64,000 bases of DNA, from positions 173,027 to 237,026 of the forward strand of contig CAWEBE010000022.1 in the NCBI GenBank assembly GCA_963806735.1, in the 5' to 3' direction. The translations under genes and the position numbers were made by a program. The first letter of the stretch is position 1. Every line of letters begins with the position of its first letter. Under the pieces are notes generated by a model. It did not search any database. It was not told where the DNA came from and was given only the letters and a program-made list of their open reading frames with translations. Source of the DNA: CADEFX01 sp963806735. Lineage in GTDB: Bacteria; Pseudomonadota; Alphaproteobacteria; Rhizobiales; Hyphomicrobiaceae. Below, piece after piece: positions 16,521 through 25,548 of this stretch.

Positions 16521-16817
16521 CTAATAGGGTTTGTTGAAAAGGCCCGGATTTTCTTTCACTGTCCGCTTGCAGGTTTCTCTCCATTCCTGCTTCGACATTT
16601 GTGTCGCGCGGTCCCAGGTGGCGATGCACCTCTCCATGGGAGTCTTTGGCCCGGCCTTATCGCTCTTGGCGCTCCGCTGTTGCACCTGTTGAACCTGCGC
16701 AATCTCTTTCTCGACAGCCATGACAGGGCTGCTCAGGAACAACGAAGTCGCGGCCGCAGAGACTACCGCAGCAAGTGCCACTGATCGGCTTGGGTACGCG
16801 TGCATCATGATGCGCAT
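16521..16817 (-). CDS. Small secreted protein
   Basis: About 98 residues: a signal peptide (RSVALAAVVSAAATSLFLSSPVMA) and a mature basic part with a Gln-rich stretch (IAQVQQVQQRSAKSDKAGP) and a short Cys-containing motif (MERCIATWDRATQMSKQEWRETC). This ending resembles small periplasmic proteins of unknown function in Rhizobiales. The start is uncertain: ATG at 16817, 16808 or 16805. The reading frame is open further upstream, but that part does not look coding. Confidence 0.55.
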   Translation of the reverse strand: MRIMMHAYPSRSVALAAVVSAAATSLFLSSPVMAVEKEIAQVQQVQQRSAKSDKAGPKTPMERCIATWDRATQMSKQEWRETCKRTVKENPGLFNKPY

Positions 16818-17079
16818 GATGACAACCCATAAGCTACCGCTAGACGCCATTGCAATGAGCGGAAACCCTGAAAGGCCATCGGGTCGTCCCTTCAAGCTGT
16901 TGCCAACGCGGCTTCGAAAAGTAGCGGTCGCCGTAGGTCCTACGGAGTTAACGAGCCAGCCAGGTCGAGGGATTCCCGGGTTGCAGAATCGGTACTTGCC
17001 CGGATGGCAACTCTCCGCATGGTGCGAAACGATGCAAGCTGCGAGATGGTAGCACTCAACGGTATAGGGAAACCCAATC

Positions 17080-17409
17080 ATGAAACCGGCGGTGATTTTA
17101 GCCTGCATCACGTTAACGCTGTCTGCCAGCACGAGCGGCGCGCAACAAGGAGGGTTCGACAGCAAGAAGTTCTTCGATGAGCTCTCGGCGAGAGGTGTCA
17201 GCGTCGAGAGCAGCTTTGATTCGAAGGCCTTCTTTGATCAGCTGTCGTCTCGAGGCGTGAGCGATACGAAGCCGCTCGATGCCAAAGCCTTCTTCGAAGA
17301 GCTATCTTCACGTGGTGTGAGCGTGCCGAGTCACTTCGACAGCAAGAAATTTTTCGACGAGATCCAGGCGAAGGGTGTGGCAGCGCCTTCGATGGTTGCC
17401 CCAAAGTAG
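17080..17409 (+). CDS. Secreted protein of four 20-residue tandem repeats
   Basis: A 109-residue protein: signal peptide (MKPAVILACITLTLSASTSG), then four tandem 20-residue repeats starting at residues 26, 46, 66 and 86, with consensus (F/L)D(S/A)K.FF(D/E)(E/Q)LS.RGV. The invariant parts are DxKxFF and GV. The repeats cover 17155-17394. Each probably forms a helix plus turn, so the whole may be a small solenoid or a binding array in the periplasm. Similar repeats occur singly in rhizobial proteins of unknown role. No function is assigned. Confidence 0.7.
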   Translation: MKPAVILACITLTLSASTSGAQQGGFDSKKFFDELSARGVSVESSFDSKAFFDQLSSRGVSDTKPLDAKAFFEELSSRGVSVPSHFDSKKFFDEIQAKGVAAPSMVAPK

Positions 17410-17424
17410 CTAACAGTTAGCTAC
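17406..17424. other. 19-base inverted repeat across the stop codon
   Basis: GTAGCTAAC-A-GTTAGCTAC is a perfect 9-bp dyad that includes the TAG stop of the repeat protein. It may be an operator or a weak terminator. There is no T-run. Confidence 0.4.
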
Positions 17425-17521
17425 CTATCGACGGTGGACGGGTGGGACCCGGTGATTTGTGCCGCATCTCGGCATACAGTGGGCCTGTGCGTCCGCCGTT
17501 CCTTGTCCGTGGGAGCCCGAC

Positions 17522-18901
17522 GTGCTGTATGCAAAGCAGAGAATTGCTGCCGCTTGGTTGATCGCGACCGGCCTTTCGAGCTGCCTATTTGCTCTCGAAG
17601 CCCGTGCAGCCTCACCTGCGGCCGCAGGTGAGGCTGCACCGGTGGCCGACAGACTGCCGGTTACTTTGGCACCGCTTCTTGCCAAAGTTCTGCCCGCCGT
17701 CGTCAGCATCAGGGTGATCGGCCAGCGCTACCAGGTCACGGAGATCAAGCCCGGAACTCCCCCGCCTGAGCCCAAGATGCAGCCGTTCAAGTCTGCCGGT
17801 TCCGGGGTCATCTTCGACGCCGAGCAAGGGCTGATCGGCACGAACCATCACGTCGTCAAAGACGCCGTTGCCATCAGCGTCGGCCTGCACGACGGACGGT
17901 CCGCCCGGGCCAAGCTCGTAGGTTTGGACATCGGTACTGACATTGCGATCCTCAAGATCGATTTGCCTGGGCTGACGCCTCTGACACTCGGCAACTCCGA
18001 CAACGTCAAGATAGGCGATTTCGTCGTTGCCGTCGGCAACCCTTACGGGCTGGAAGGTACGGCCACCGCTGGAATCGTCAGCGGCCTGATGCGCTCCGAG
18101 GTAGGTTATGAAATCTTCGAAAGCTTCATTCAAACCGATGCCGCTGTAAATCCTGGCAACTCAGGCGGAGCGCTGGTCAATCTCCAGGGTGACCTGATCG
18201 GCATTAATACGGCGATCGCCGGGGGTGGAAGCAACATCGGAATTGGCTTTGCCATTCCCATCAACATGGCACGCAGAATTGGTAAGCAGATCCTCATACA
18301 TGGCCGCATGCCGCGCGGCACGGTGGGCCTGACAACCGAGGATATTTCCCATGATGCCGCGCAGGCCGTTCGGCGCACCCGTGGTGCACTGATTACCCGC
18401 ATCGAGCCTAACTCTCCCGCACAGGCCGCCGGTCTTGGTGTCGGCAACGTGGTGGTCGGCATCAATGGTGAGCATATCAGAACGAAGGCCGACTACATGG
18501 CTCGCCTCGGAAGCTCGGCCATTGGAGACGGGCTGGAGCTCGAGATCGCGGCGGAGAATGCGACCAGGAAAGTGAGCCTGACAGTCGCGGATCTCAAGTT
18601 TGAGCCCGTAACCGTCGTCGTGCCGGATGACTTCCGGAGCATCGGTGGGATGGTTGTGGCATCAATTGGTCCCGGCTCGCCTCACTACGGCGAGCTGCGC
18701 GGTGCGGTCGTTCAGAACGTCACAGCGGGAGGGCTTGCGCACAAAGCAGGCCTGCAGGTCGGCGACGTCATTATCGAGATCAACCAGCGTGCGATTTCAG
18801 ATGTGGGCCAAGTATCGGATCTGGTTCAGGACGCTGCCGGCATCAGTCGGGTAAAGATCAGTCGCCAGCGCGTGCCGTTCCTCGTGCAGATTTCTCACTG
18901 A
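17522..18901 (+). CDS. DegP/HtrA-like periplasmic serine protease
   Basis: A 459-residue protease/chaperone of the envelope. A signal peptide (IAAAWLIATGLSSCLFALEARA) is followed by a trypsin-like domain with triad H110 (TNHHVV), D140 (GTDIAILK) and S214 (PGNSGGALVN), and two PDZ domains (about 285-375 and 385-455, with GALITRIEPNSPAQAAGL and GAVVQNVTAGGLAHKAGL). GTG at 17522 was chosen because GGAG stands six bases upstream. An earlier in-frame start would precede the signal peptide. A perfect 36-bp palindrome lies in the codons for residues 28-40. It probably degrades misfolded envelope proteins. Confidence 0.88.
   Translation: MLYAKQRIAAAWLIATGLSSCLFALEARAASPAAAGEAAPVADRLPVTLAPLLAKVLPAVVSIRVIGQRYQVTEIKPGTPPPEPKMQPFKSAGSGVIFDAEQGLIGTNHHVVKDAVAISVGLHDGRSARAKLVGLDIGTDIAILKIDLPGLTPLTLGNSDNVKIGDFVVAVGNPYGLEGTATAGIVSGLMRSEVGYEIFESFIQTDAAVNPGNSGGALVNLQGDLIGINTAIAGGGSNIGIGFAIPINMARRIGKQILIHGRMPRGTVGLTTEDISHDAAQAVRRTRGALITRIEPNSPAQAAGLGVGNVVVGINGEHIRTKADYMARLGSSAIGDGLELEIAAENATRKVSLTVADLKFEPVTVVVPDDFRSIGGMVVASIGPGSPHYGELRGAVVQNVTAGGLAHKAGLQVGDVIIEINQRAISDVGQVSDLVQDAAGISRVKISRQRVPFLVQISH
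17604..17639. repeat. Perfect 36-bp palindrome inside the protease gene
   Basis: The left arm GTGCAGCCTCACCTGCGG is followed directly by its reverse complement, with no spacer and no mismatch. It codes for the Ala-rich residues around the signal-peptide cleavage site. Confidence 0.9.
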
Positions 18902-18985
18902 CGCGTTCGCCAGCGCGTCCTGAATTTAGATGGGACTAAGCACCGTTAACGATGCTGAGTGGAGATCGCTGCGCTGCCTGGTTCT

Positions 18986-18996
18986 GGGTTTACCCT
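18986..18996. promoter_or_regulatory. Candidate operator GGGTTTRYCCY, site A
   Basis: GGGTTTACCCT, 86 bases upstream of the response regulator start. The identical 11-mer is upstream of the PAS protein at 29382. A GGGACTAAG element lies 44 bases further upstream, at 18932. Confidence 0.4.
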
Positions 18997-19082
18997 CGCC
19001 ACTGTGCGGGGTTCTCGCCGATACGAGCCTTGTTGAAGAAGACTTAGAGTGATGGTTCGCCTAACGCAAGGCAGCGTAGAAC

Positions 19083-19712
19083 ATGGTACGTTTATTGATT
19101 GCGGACGATCACGATGTGGTGCGTTCGGGCCTGCGCAGCATCCTCGAGGACCGGCCGGGATGGTCGGTGGTGGCGGAGGCTGCCGACGGCAAGCAAGCGA
19201 TTCTCAAGTCGATCAGCGAAAAGCCAGACATCGCGATTCTCGACTATTCACTTCCCTTGATCAACGGCATAGAGGCAACGCGGCAGATCCGGCTGCGCGC
19301 CCCATCGGTGGAAGTTCTTATTTTCACCATGCATGACAACGAGACCCTGCTCAGGGAATTGCTGCGCGCGGGCGCACGTGGATACCTCCTCAAATCGGAT
19401 GCAGAGCGTTATCTCTTCTCTGCTGTCGAAGCCCTGGTCGCCCACAAGCCATTCTTCACCGATAGAGCGTCGGAGACTTTTCTCGACACCTTCTTGCGCT
19501 CAAAGCACAAGGACGATGTGCTGACGAGCCGCGAACGCGGCATCGTGCAACTTGTAGCCGAAGGCCACAGCAACAAAGAGATCGCGAGCGTTCTCAATAT
19601 TAGCATCAAGACCGTCGAAACACATCGGGCGGCCGTGATGCGGAAGCTCAATCTCACGTCATCGGCAGCTCTCGTGCGCTACGCGGTCCGCAACAAGATC
19701 GTCGAGCCGTAG
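19083..19712 (+). CDS. NarL/FixJ-family response regulator
   Basis: A 209-residue two-component regulator. The receiver domain has acidic D8/D9, phosphorylation site D54 (AILDYSLP), the Thr/Ser switch (IFTMHD) and Lys in YLLKSD. The C-terminal LuxR-type HTH is LTSRERGIVQLVAEGHSNKE with ISIKTVETH as recognition helix. It lies next to two HisKA_3-type kinases on the opposite strand (19742-21362 and 22100-23617), the kinase class that normally pairs with NarL-type regulators. A third, truncated member is at 29382. It may control them and itself through the shared motif described separately. Confidence 0.88.
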   Translation: MVRLLIADDHDVVRSGLRSILEDRPGWSVVAEAADGKQAILKSISEKPDIAILDYSLPLINGIEATRQIRLRAPSVEVLIFTMHDNETLLRELLRAGARGYLLKSDAERYLFSAVEALVAHKPFFTDRASETFLDTFLRSKHKDDVLTSRERGIVQLVAEGHSNKEIASVLNISIKTVETHRAAVMRKLNLTSSAALVRYAVRNKIVEP

Positions 19713-19741
19713 CGATCCCCCGCATGTAGGGCAAGGGCCAC

Positions 19742-21362
19742 CTAAGCCCCATGCTCCGTTGTGGTGCTGCGGGTCCTTATGATGGCCTTGAGCGACGTCG
19801 CACCTCCGTTTGTCTCGAGCTCCCCTCCTATGCGCTGAAGACGCGCACGCATACCGGCGAGGCCAACGCTCTCCTTGGCATGCGCAATCGGAACAGCTCT
19901 GCGGAGCAATGGCGGGAGGCTGCTTTCACGCGCAGCGTGACCCTGGGCAATCGACACGATCACATTCGGGCCGCAACGTGTGATGCGAATGCCCGCGGTC
20001 GGATGGCCGGGGCGCTGACTGATGTCATTGAGAGCGTCCTGAACGAAGCGAAAGACGGCTATCTCGATATCGGGCTGCAATCGACCGAGGTCGGCCGAGA
20101 CGCTCAGATCTACCGACATGTTCGAGCCGCGGGAGAAGCTCTCCACAAAGGAGCAGAGCGCCGGCTCCAAGCCCGAACTCGTCGAGAAGGGGTGGGTGGA
20201 GAAGGTAGGAGGTGGATCTCAGGTCGATGATCGACTTCTGCAGGTTTCTCTCCAGCTTCTGAAGTCGTCGCGCGAGGTGGGGTTGGCGCAGACCCGCCAT
20301 ACGGCCTGCATCCAGCGAGGCGGCTGCCAGATCCTGGCAGATACCCTCGTGTAGTTCTTTGGCAGTGCGCCGCCTTTCCTCGTCATGCGACCAAATGAGT
20401 TTCTGCGCCAAATCGCGGGTGATGCGCTCTGCGTGGTGCATACCTTCCATGGAAGCACCCAGCAGCAACACCGGAACGGCAAATGCCGTCAGGAACAACT
20501 GCAAAGCAAGAACATTCAAGTCTGCATCAGAGCGCCCGAAGATGGTGTAGCCGTCCAAGGACATGTTGATGGATATCATTGTCACAATCAGAATGGCACC
20601 GCTCGCACCATTGACGCCGAAGCGCACGGCAGACCAAAGAACGAGTGGCAGGGGCAAGTACAGAAGAACAGGAATGAAGCCGGTGAAAGAACCCCTCGCT
20701 GCGGCATTGAAGGCGACGGCGCATGTGCAAACAAGCGCCACGGCTAAGATCAGAGGTTCAACTGCTCCCTGCCGCGAAGGCCATTTAAAGGGCCTCGCGC
20801 CCCAATCGAGCAGCAGCAGGAGAATTGGACCGAGAGTCAAACTGGCTAGTGAGTTGGACACATACCACTGCAGCCAATGGGTCCAATAGTCCTGCGCTTG
20901 CCCTTCCGCGATGATGCGAACAAATGCTCCGCCGAACGCGACTACGGCCGGACTGATGCCGGCGGTGCCGATGACATAGAGAAGCGCGCGGTGGAAGCTG
21001 TCGAGCCAAGGTGGATTGATGAGAAATTGCCTGACGATGAGCGCGTTGAGAACGGCCACGGCGCAATTGGTGACGAACGCCAGGACGATTTGGGGCGGCG
21101 GCATGGCAACCTGCCATTCCGCCAAAACATGAGCCGGAAATGCGGCGGCTATGTATATCCACCATCGCGAATAGGGCACATAAACAAGGGCACAAAACAG
21201 AATGACATTAGGTGGCCAGAATGGCGCAAAAAACTGATCGGAAAAGGTTCCGACGTAAAAGGCGAGCTCGGCGCCGACAAGATAACCGAGGCTGACAGCA
21301 AGCGGTCCGGGAAGCTGCCGAATATAGGAGGAAAAAATATGCACTTGGTGTGTAGAAGTCAT
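19742..21362 (-). pseudogene. MASE1 sensor histidine kinase, frameshifted
   Basis: From 21362 (ATG with GGGGGGA upstream) the protein starts with an eight-helix MASE1 membrane sensor (~residues 15-300), then HisKA_3 (SHDEERRRTAKELHEGICQD, His in KELHEG) up to LLHPPLLDEFGL. There the frame breaks near 20165-20171. One extra G in CTTGGAG separates GL from EPALCSFVESF in the next frame, which runs to 19742. The ATPase part is also abnormal: VQDALNDISQRPGHP where N-box Asn/His are expected and SIAQGHA where DxGxG is expected. It is either a decayed kinase or one that lost catalysis before the indel. The indel itself could be a sequence error. Confidence 0.75.
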
Positions 21363-21448
21363 TCGGATTCCCCCCAAATCAACGCCACTTTCTGAATTGT
21401 CCAGCTGTTCGCGCGGACCTTAGATGTCCCCTGGTCCTGCGTGCAGCT

Positions 21449-21808
21449 TCACCATCTGCGGTAGTGATAGTAATCCGGCGCAGGTCGCCACGATGAATAG
21501 TATGGGTCGTAGGCCGGGAAATCGTAGACGACGATCGGCGGATAGGGTCGGTAAATCCCCGACGGTCCAAAATAGACGACGGATGGCTCAAAGCGGGGCG
21601 CGTAGTAGCCGTAAGATGGGCGTGAATTGTAGCAATCGCGCCAGCGTGAGCAGCGATCGCCTACCTGGGTCAGGCCGGCTCGACCACCATTCAATGCCTC
21701 ATTAGGAGGATCGATCGCTCCCCATGGTGCTGCCAGCGGCTGGTGCGAAAAACTGAGACCGAACAGCAATGTTCCAACAACGCCGGCCGCGCGATGCACT
21801 CGTCGCAT
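21449..21808 (-). CDS. Secreted Tyr/Pro-rich protein
   Basis: A 119-residue protein with a signal peptide (GVVGTLLFGLSFSHQPLAAP) and a mature part rich in Tyr, Pro and Trp (YFGPSGIYRPYPPIVVYDF, YDPYYSSWRPAPDYYHYRRW) plus one Cys pair (DRCSRWRDCYNSR). This pattern is common in small rhizobial envelope proteins of unknown role. AGGAG stands eight bases before the ATG on the reverse strand. It lies between two kinase genes in the same orientation. Confidence 0.65.
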   Translation of the reverse strand: MRRVHRAAGVVGTLLFGLSFSHQPLAAPWGAIDPPNEALNGGRAGLTQVGDRCSRWRDCYNSRPSYGYYAPRFEPSVVYFGPSGIYRPYPPIVVYDFPAYDPYYSSWRPAPDYYHYRRW

Positions 21809-22099
21809 TGGCTTTCTCCTCGGCGATCCTGCCTATTTGACGCTGTGGAATATGAACGAGGGCGGCGTTCCGAGTGCCGGTGGCGTTTCTTTGCCGCCCA
21901 CGCGGACGCGATACTGTCACAGGCGGTTCACAAATTCTGTCGGTAGAAACCCTGAATTGTGTGCCCCCTCAGCGCGTCAGATTGCCAAATAGGCGGGGTC
22001 GGGTGCAGGACCGTGGGAAGCCGCTGCACTCGGGGAAGAACCAGAAGGCGATTTCAGAGGCTTCGGCGCATCACGTCTTGCGACCCAACCCTAGCGTGA

Positions 22100-23617
22100 T
22101 CACGATGTGTAGCCGCCGACGTACGGCGAGTTCTGCCCATTGTTTCGAGTGGGCTCGGGGACAAACGGTATGATCACGTGAAGGCATGTGCCCGCCGGTC
22201 CCGAGCGGATAGCAAGCTCGCCACCAAACTGCCGCAGCCTTGCTTTCATGCCTGGAATACCAACGCCCATGGATGAAGCCATAGAGATGTCCCGATTGCC
22301 GCCAACAGTATCCATGCCCACGCCGTTGTCGCGCACAATCAAGTGTAACTGCTGACGAAGGTATCGCAGGTCCAGCCGCACCTGTGATGCGGAGGCGTGG
22401 CGATGGATGTTGGTCAGACCTTCCTGCATGATCCGGAAAATGCACCGCTGAACTTCAAAAGGCGCAGCGTCACCGACATCCGTTACGTTGACGTCGACAT
22501 GGAGCCCCGTACGGCAGGCAAACCCGCGTGCATATTGGCGCGCTGTTGCACGTAACCCCTCCTCGTCCAGCCTTGGCGGGTGGAGTAGATAGGTAAACGT
22601 GCGTAGCTCTTTCGACGTCTCACGAACCGACGCCTCGATCTCCCCGAAAAGCTCGGAGTGTTGATCCCTTTCCGGCAGTTTCGATTTCAATTTCATCATG
22701 TTCAGGCCGATGGCGACCAGATGTTGCGCCGTAAAATCGTGAAGCTCCTCCGCTATGCGACGGCGCTCCTCTTCCTGTAGCGTGAGCAGGCGCTCGGCCA
22801 TCTCACCGGATGCCCGCTCGGCTTCTTTGACGGCTGTTACATCCTCATTCGCAACGATAATGAACGTATCGCCCCAGCACTCGAAGCGAGCAGCGTTGAG
22901 CTGGAACCAGCAGACCTTGTTCTTGAGGGGCCAAGTGTGGACGATCCGGGCAGTGCGGGCATTGCCGCTCAACAACGACGTCAACGTCTCGCCGATCCGC
23001 AATGCGTCACGCCGGCGAGCAAGAGGTTTGCTGTAAAGCGCGAGATAGTTCAGCCGCGCTGCGCCGGGTGTATGCAGCCCCTGCGCGATCGAGAACTGCT
23101 GCCAGGCCGCATTCGAGGCGACGACTGTTCCCGAACCGTCGAGAACGACGACGTGAGCGGTCAGTGCGTCCAACGATGATTGAAGCAGGGCTTTGACGCG
23201 AGCAGTCTCTTGCTGCAGCAGATCCTGCGCCGTCAAATCGTTGAAGAAAAGGATTGCACCGTCATTCGTGGGGTAGATGTGCAGATCAACCAAGCGGTCT
23301 GGACGTTGGTATGACGGCATTTGGCGGTCCACGAATACTTTTTGCTCGATGGCCGCTTTTAGCATCTTCATTGGCGAGCGCGGAATTATCTCAGAGAATG
23401 GTCGCCCCACGACCATATTCCGCGTCATGCTTAACCAATTTAGTGCGTGCGCATTCACGTCAATGATTCGATATTGAGGGTCGATGCTGAAATAGCCTGC
23501 GCCCAGGCTATTGAGCAAAAGTCCGATGTAAGAGGTGGGCGGATATGGTGAATGCCAGGCGGGGTGCGCGGCAGGCCGAGACGCCAACAAACTTTGGTGA
23601 TTGTTGAGAGCACGCAT
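22100..23617 (-). CDS. PAS-domain sensor histidine kinase (HisKA_3 type)
   Basis: A 505-residue soluble kinase. Two PAS domains (about residues 30-140, SLGAGYFSIDPQYRIIDVNA, and 150-265, VVLDGSGTVVASNAAW) precede HisKA_3 (EEERRRIAEELHDFTAQH, His in EELHDF) and a complete HATPase (MQEGLTNIHRHA, RDNGVGMD, GVGIPGMKARL). The start was set at the ATG at 23617, seven bases after GGGGA. The frame is open upstream without a ribosome site. The input signal is unknown. The likely partner is the NarL-type regulator at 19083. Confidence 0.87.
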   Translation of the reverse strand: MRALNNHQSLLASRPAAHPAWHSPYPPTSYIGLLLNSLGAGYFSIDPQYRIIDVNAHALNWLSMTRNMVVGRPFSEIIPRSPMKMLKAAIEQKVFVDRQMPSYQRPDRLVDLHIYPTNDGAILFFNDLTAQDLLQQETARVKALLQSSLDALTAHVVVLDGSGTVVASNAAWQQFSIAQGLHTPGAARLNYLALYSKPLARRRDALRIGETLTSLLSGNARTARIVHTWPLKNKVCWFQLNAARFECWGDTFIIVANEDVTAVKEAERASGEMAERLLTLQEEERRRIAEELHDFTAQHLVAIGLNMMKLKSKLPERDQHSELFGEIEASVRETSKELRTFTYLLHPPRLDEEGLRATARQYARGFACRTGLHVDVNVTDVGDAAPFEVQRCIFRIMQEGLTNIHRHASASQVRLDLRYLRQQLHLIVRDNGVGMDTVGGNRDISMASSMGVGIPGMKARLRQFGGELAIRSGPAGTCLHVIIPFVPEPTRNNGQNSPYVGGYTS

Positions 23618-24038
23618 TTGGGATCCCCGTCGTGATCGATCCCAGTCTACACAGTCCATCCATTAGTTAAATCGGGACAAACCCTGATATGGGACTTTCA
23701 GCAAAATCGGTTATTGCAGGGCGTTGCGATCGATATTTCACTGATTTGGCGGGATTCCGGATGCCGCGGTCGCTCCGATGGCGGAATGGCATTTGCTACA
23801 GAGTCTATTTTCGATGCAACACTTTGCTCAATATCGGTGCGCGACGTTTCGCATTCGTCCGCGCGGCTCAAGCTATCCGGTCTTCGGTATTGATATCGAG
23901 AGCAAACAGGGTTTGCACGGATAGAGGCATTCTCGGGTCCAATCCAAGGTGAACTCGCAGAGTATCTGATATCGAGTGCCTGCAAAGTCGAGCTGTCTCG
24001 GCAGAGTGCAGTGGCGCTGATCGAGAGCACTGAGTGCC
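23618..24038. other. Intergenic region, divergent promoters
   Basis: This 421-base stretch separates the divergent PAS kinase and FGE genes and holds no convincing gene. It contains GGGTTTGTCCC (reverse strand, 23674-23684), GGGACTTT at 23691-23698 and two copies of TGATATCGAG, near 23893 and 23968. The area is less GC-rich than the flanks. Confidence 0.5.
23674..23698. promoter_or_regulatory. Candidate operator GGGTTTRYCCY plus GGGACTTT, site B
   Basis: The reverse strand reads GGGTTTGTCCC at 23674-23684, and GGGACTTT follows at 23691 on the forward strand. It starts 56 bases upstream of the kinase start at 23617. The same pair of elements occurs at 29283-29303. Confidence 0.4.
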
Positions 24039-25028
24039 ATGGTACCAATTACCGAGAGCGCATCGCAATCCCGCCTATTTCTTGCCGATCCGCGACTTCG
24101 CTCCGAAATGGTTTGGGTGCCGGGCGGCGCATTTCGCATGGGGTCCGACCGGCATTATCCCGAGGAAGCGCCAATCCATCGCGTGACAATCGATGGCTTT
24201 TGGATGGATCCCACTCCGATCACCAATCGGCAATTCCGGCAGTTCGTGGAGGCCACGGGGCACGTCACTTTCGCTGAGGTCGCTCCTGACCCAAAGGACT
24301 ACCCGGGCGCGCTCCCGAAAATGCTCAAGGCCGGGTCGCTCGTCTTCGAGGCGCCAAAGCGCGCGGTGGATTTGACGCAGTGGGCGAACTGGTGGTCCTT
24401 CCAGTTCGGCGCCAATTGGCGCAGGCCTTACGGTCCGCGCAGCTCGATCACAGGACTGGATGACTACCCCGTATTGCACATCGCGTATCGCGATGCGGAG
24501 GCCTACGCCGCATGGGCTGGCAAGGCCTTGCCCACCGAGGCTGAGTGGGAGTTCGCCGCGCGCGGCGGGCTTGATGGCGCTGAATTCGCTTGGGGCGAAG
24601 AATTCATGCCAGGCGGACGCCAGATGGCAAATACGTGGCAGGGCCAATTTCCACACGAGAACCTCGTGACCGACGGCTACAAGCGCACATCACCGGTTAG
24701 GGCGTTCCCCGCCAATGGCTACGGCCTCTACGACATGATCGGGAATGTGTGGGAGTGGACGAGCGACTGGTACTCGTCCGGACACAGTGCCGATGCCGCC
24801 AAGACGTGCTGCATCCCGGAGAATCCGCGCGGTGGTCCAGTGGACGGCAGCTACGACGCGTGCCAGCCGCAGATCAGGATTCCTCGCAAAGTCCTGAAGG
24901 GCGGCTCGCATCTTTGCGCGCCGAATTATTGCCGGCGCTACCGGCCGGCGGCGCGTCACCCGCAGCCCGTTGATACATCGACAAGCCACGTGGGCTTCCG
25001 GTGCATCGTGCGTGCGGAGGCCTCATGA
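24039..25028 (+). CDS. Formylglycine-generating enzyme (sulfatase-modifying factor)
   Basis: A 329-residue FGE-fold enzyme. It oxidises a Cys in sulfatases to formylglycine, using copper and O2. The family pattern is present from MVWVPGGAFRMGS through TNRQFRQFVEATGH, LPTEAEWEFAARGG and GNVWEWTSDWY to KGGSHLCAPNYCRRYRPAAR. The two active-site cysteines, C293 and C298, are intact, so this is a true FGE and not one of the many non-catalytic relatives. The sulfatase at 26100 in the same operon carries a suitable Cys motif and is the obvious substrate. The next gene overlaps its stop codon (ATGA). Confidence 0.92.
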   Translation: MVPITESASQSRLFLADPRLRSEMVWVPGGAFRMGSDRHYPEEAPIHRVTIDGFWMDPTPITNRQFRQFVEATGHVTFAEVAPDPKDYPGALPKMLKAGSLVFEAPKRAVDLTQWANWWSFQFGANWRRPYGPRSSITGLDDYPVLHIAYRDAEAYAAWAGKALPTEAEWEFAARGGLDGAEFAWGEEFMPGGRQMANTWQGQFPHENLVTDGYKRTSPVRAFPANGYGLYDMIGNVWEWTSDWYSSGHSADAAKTCCIPENPRGGPVDGSYDACQPQIRIPRKVLKGGSHLCAPNYCRRYRPAARHPQPVDTSTSHVGFRCIVRAEAS

Positions 25029-25546
25029 CCGAGGAGCTTCCATCGCGCGGAGCAGGCGTGCTGGCAGGCGTGGCATCTATCGCTTTGGTTGGCCTGCTTT
25101 TGTTCGGGATCGTCTGGTACGGCTTCGCGTGGGATGTCCACCAGCGCATATGGCGCGACATCGCCGATCGGGTTGGCGGTCCGATGTCGTTCCGCTTTTT
25201 GCTCCAGCCGACGATGGCTGCGATCGCGGCGCTGCACGATGGTGTCAAAGACGCTCGGCTTGGACGCGATCCGTATTTCTGGGCAATGCTGCACGATCCG
25301 ACGCAACGCAGCGCGCGCCTGCGTGAGGGCCTTCTGTCGACCGCTCGCATCATTCTGCTCGGACTGGCGATGGACTCTATCTACCAATACCGGGTGCTGG
25401 GCACATTTTATCCGGGCGAAGCGGTTCTCATCACACTGCTATTGGCGGTTATTCCCTACTTCCTGCTGCGAGGTTTGTTTGCGCGGATTGCGCGCTGGTG
25501 GTGGGCGCGGGGCCGTCAGCGATCCATAGCTGACGCGAGCAATTAG
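25025..25546 (+). CDS. Membrane protein of the sulfatase operon
   Basis: A 173-residue protein with an N-terminal helix (AGVASIALVGLLLFGIVWYG), a middle soluble stretch, and two more hydrophobic segments (STARIILLGLAMDSIYQY and AVLITLLLAVIPYFLLRGLF). No family is recognised with certainty. Its start overlaps the FGE stop by ATGA, which shows translational coupling. It may help place the sulfatase or its product at the membrane. Confidence 0.7.
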   Translation: MTEELPSRGAGVLAGVASIALVGLLLFGIVWYGFAWDVHQRIWRDIADRVGGPMSFRFLLQPTMAAIAALHDGVKDARLGRDPYFWAMLHDPTQRSARLREGLLSTARIILLGLAMDSIYQYRVLGTFYPGEAVLITLLLAVIPYFLLRGLFARIARWWWARGRQRSIADASN

Positions 25547-25548
25547 TC

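Noticed and set aside
21763..21780. GAACA-GCAA-TGTTC dyad
   Set aside because: It is in the opposite sense to the TGTTYC dyad and lies inside a signal-peptide coding region.
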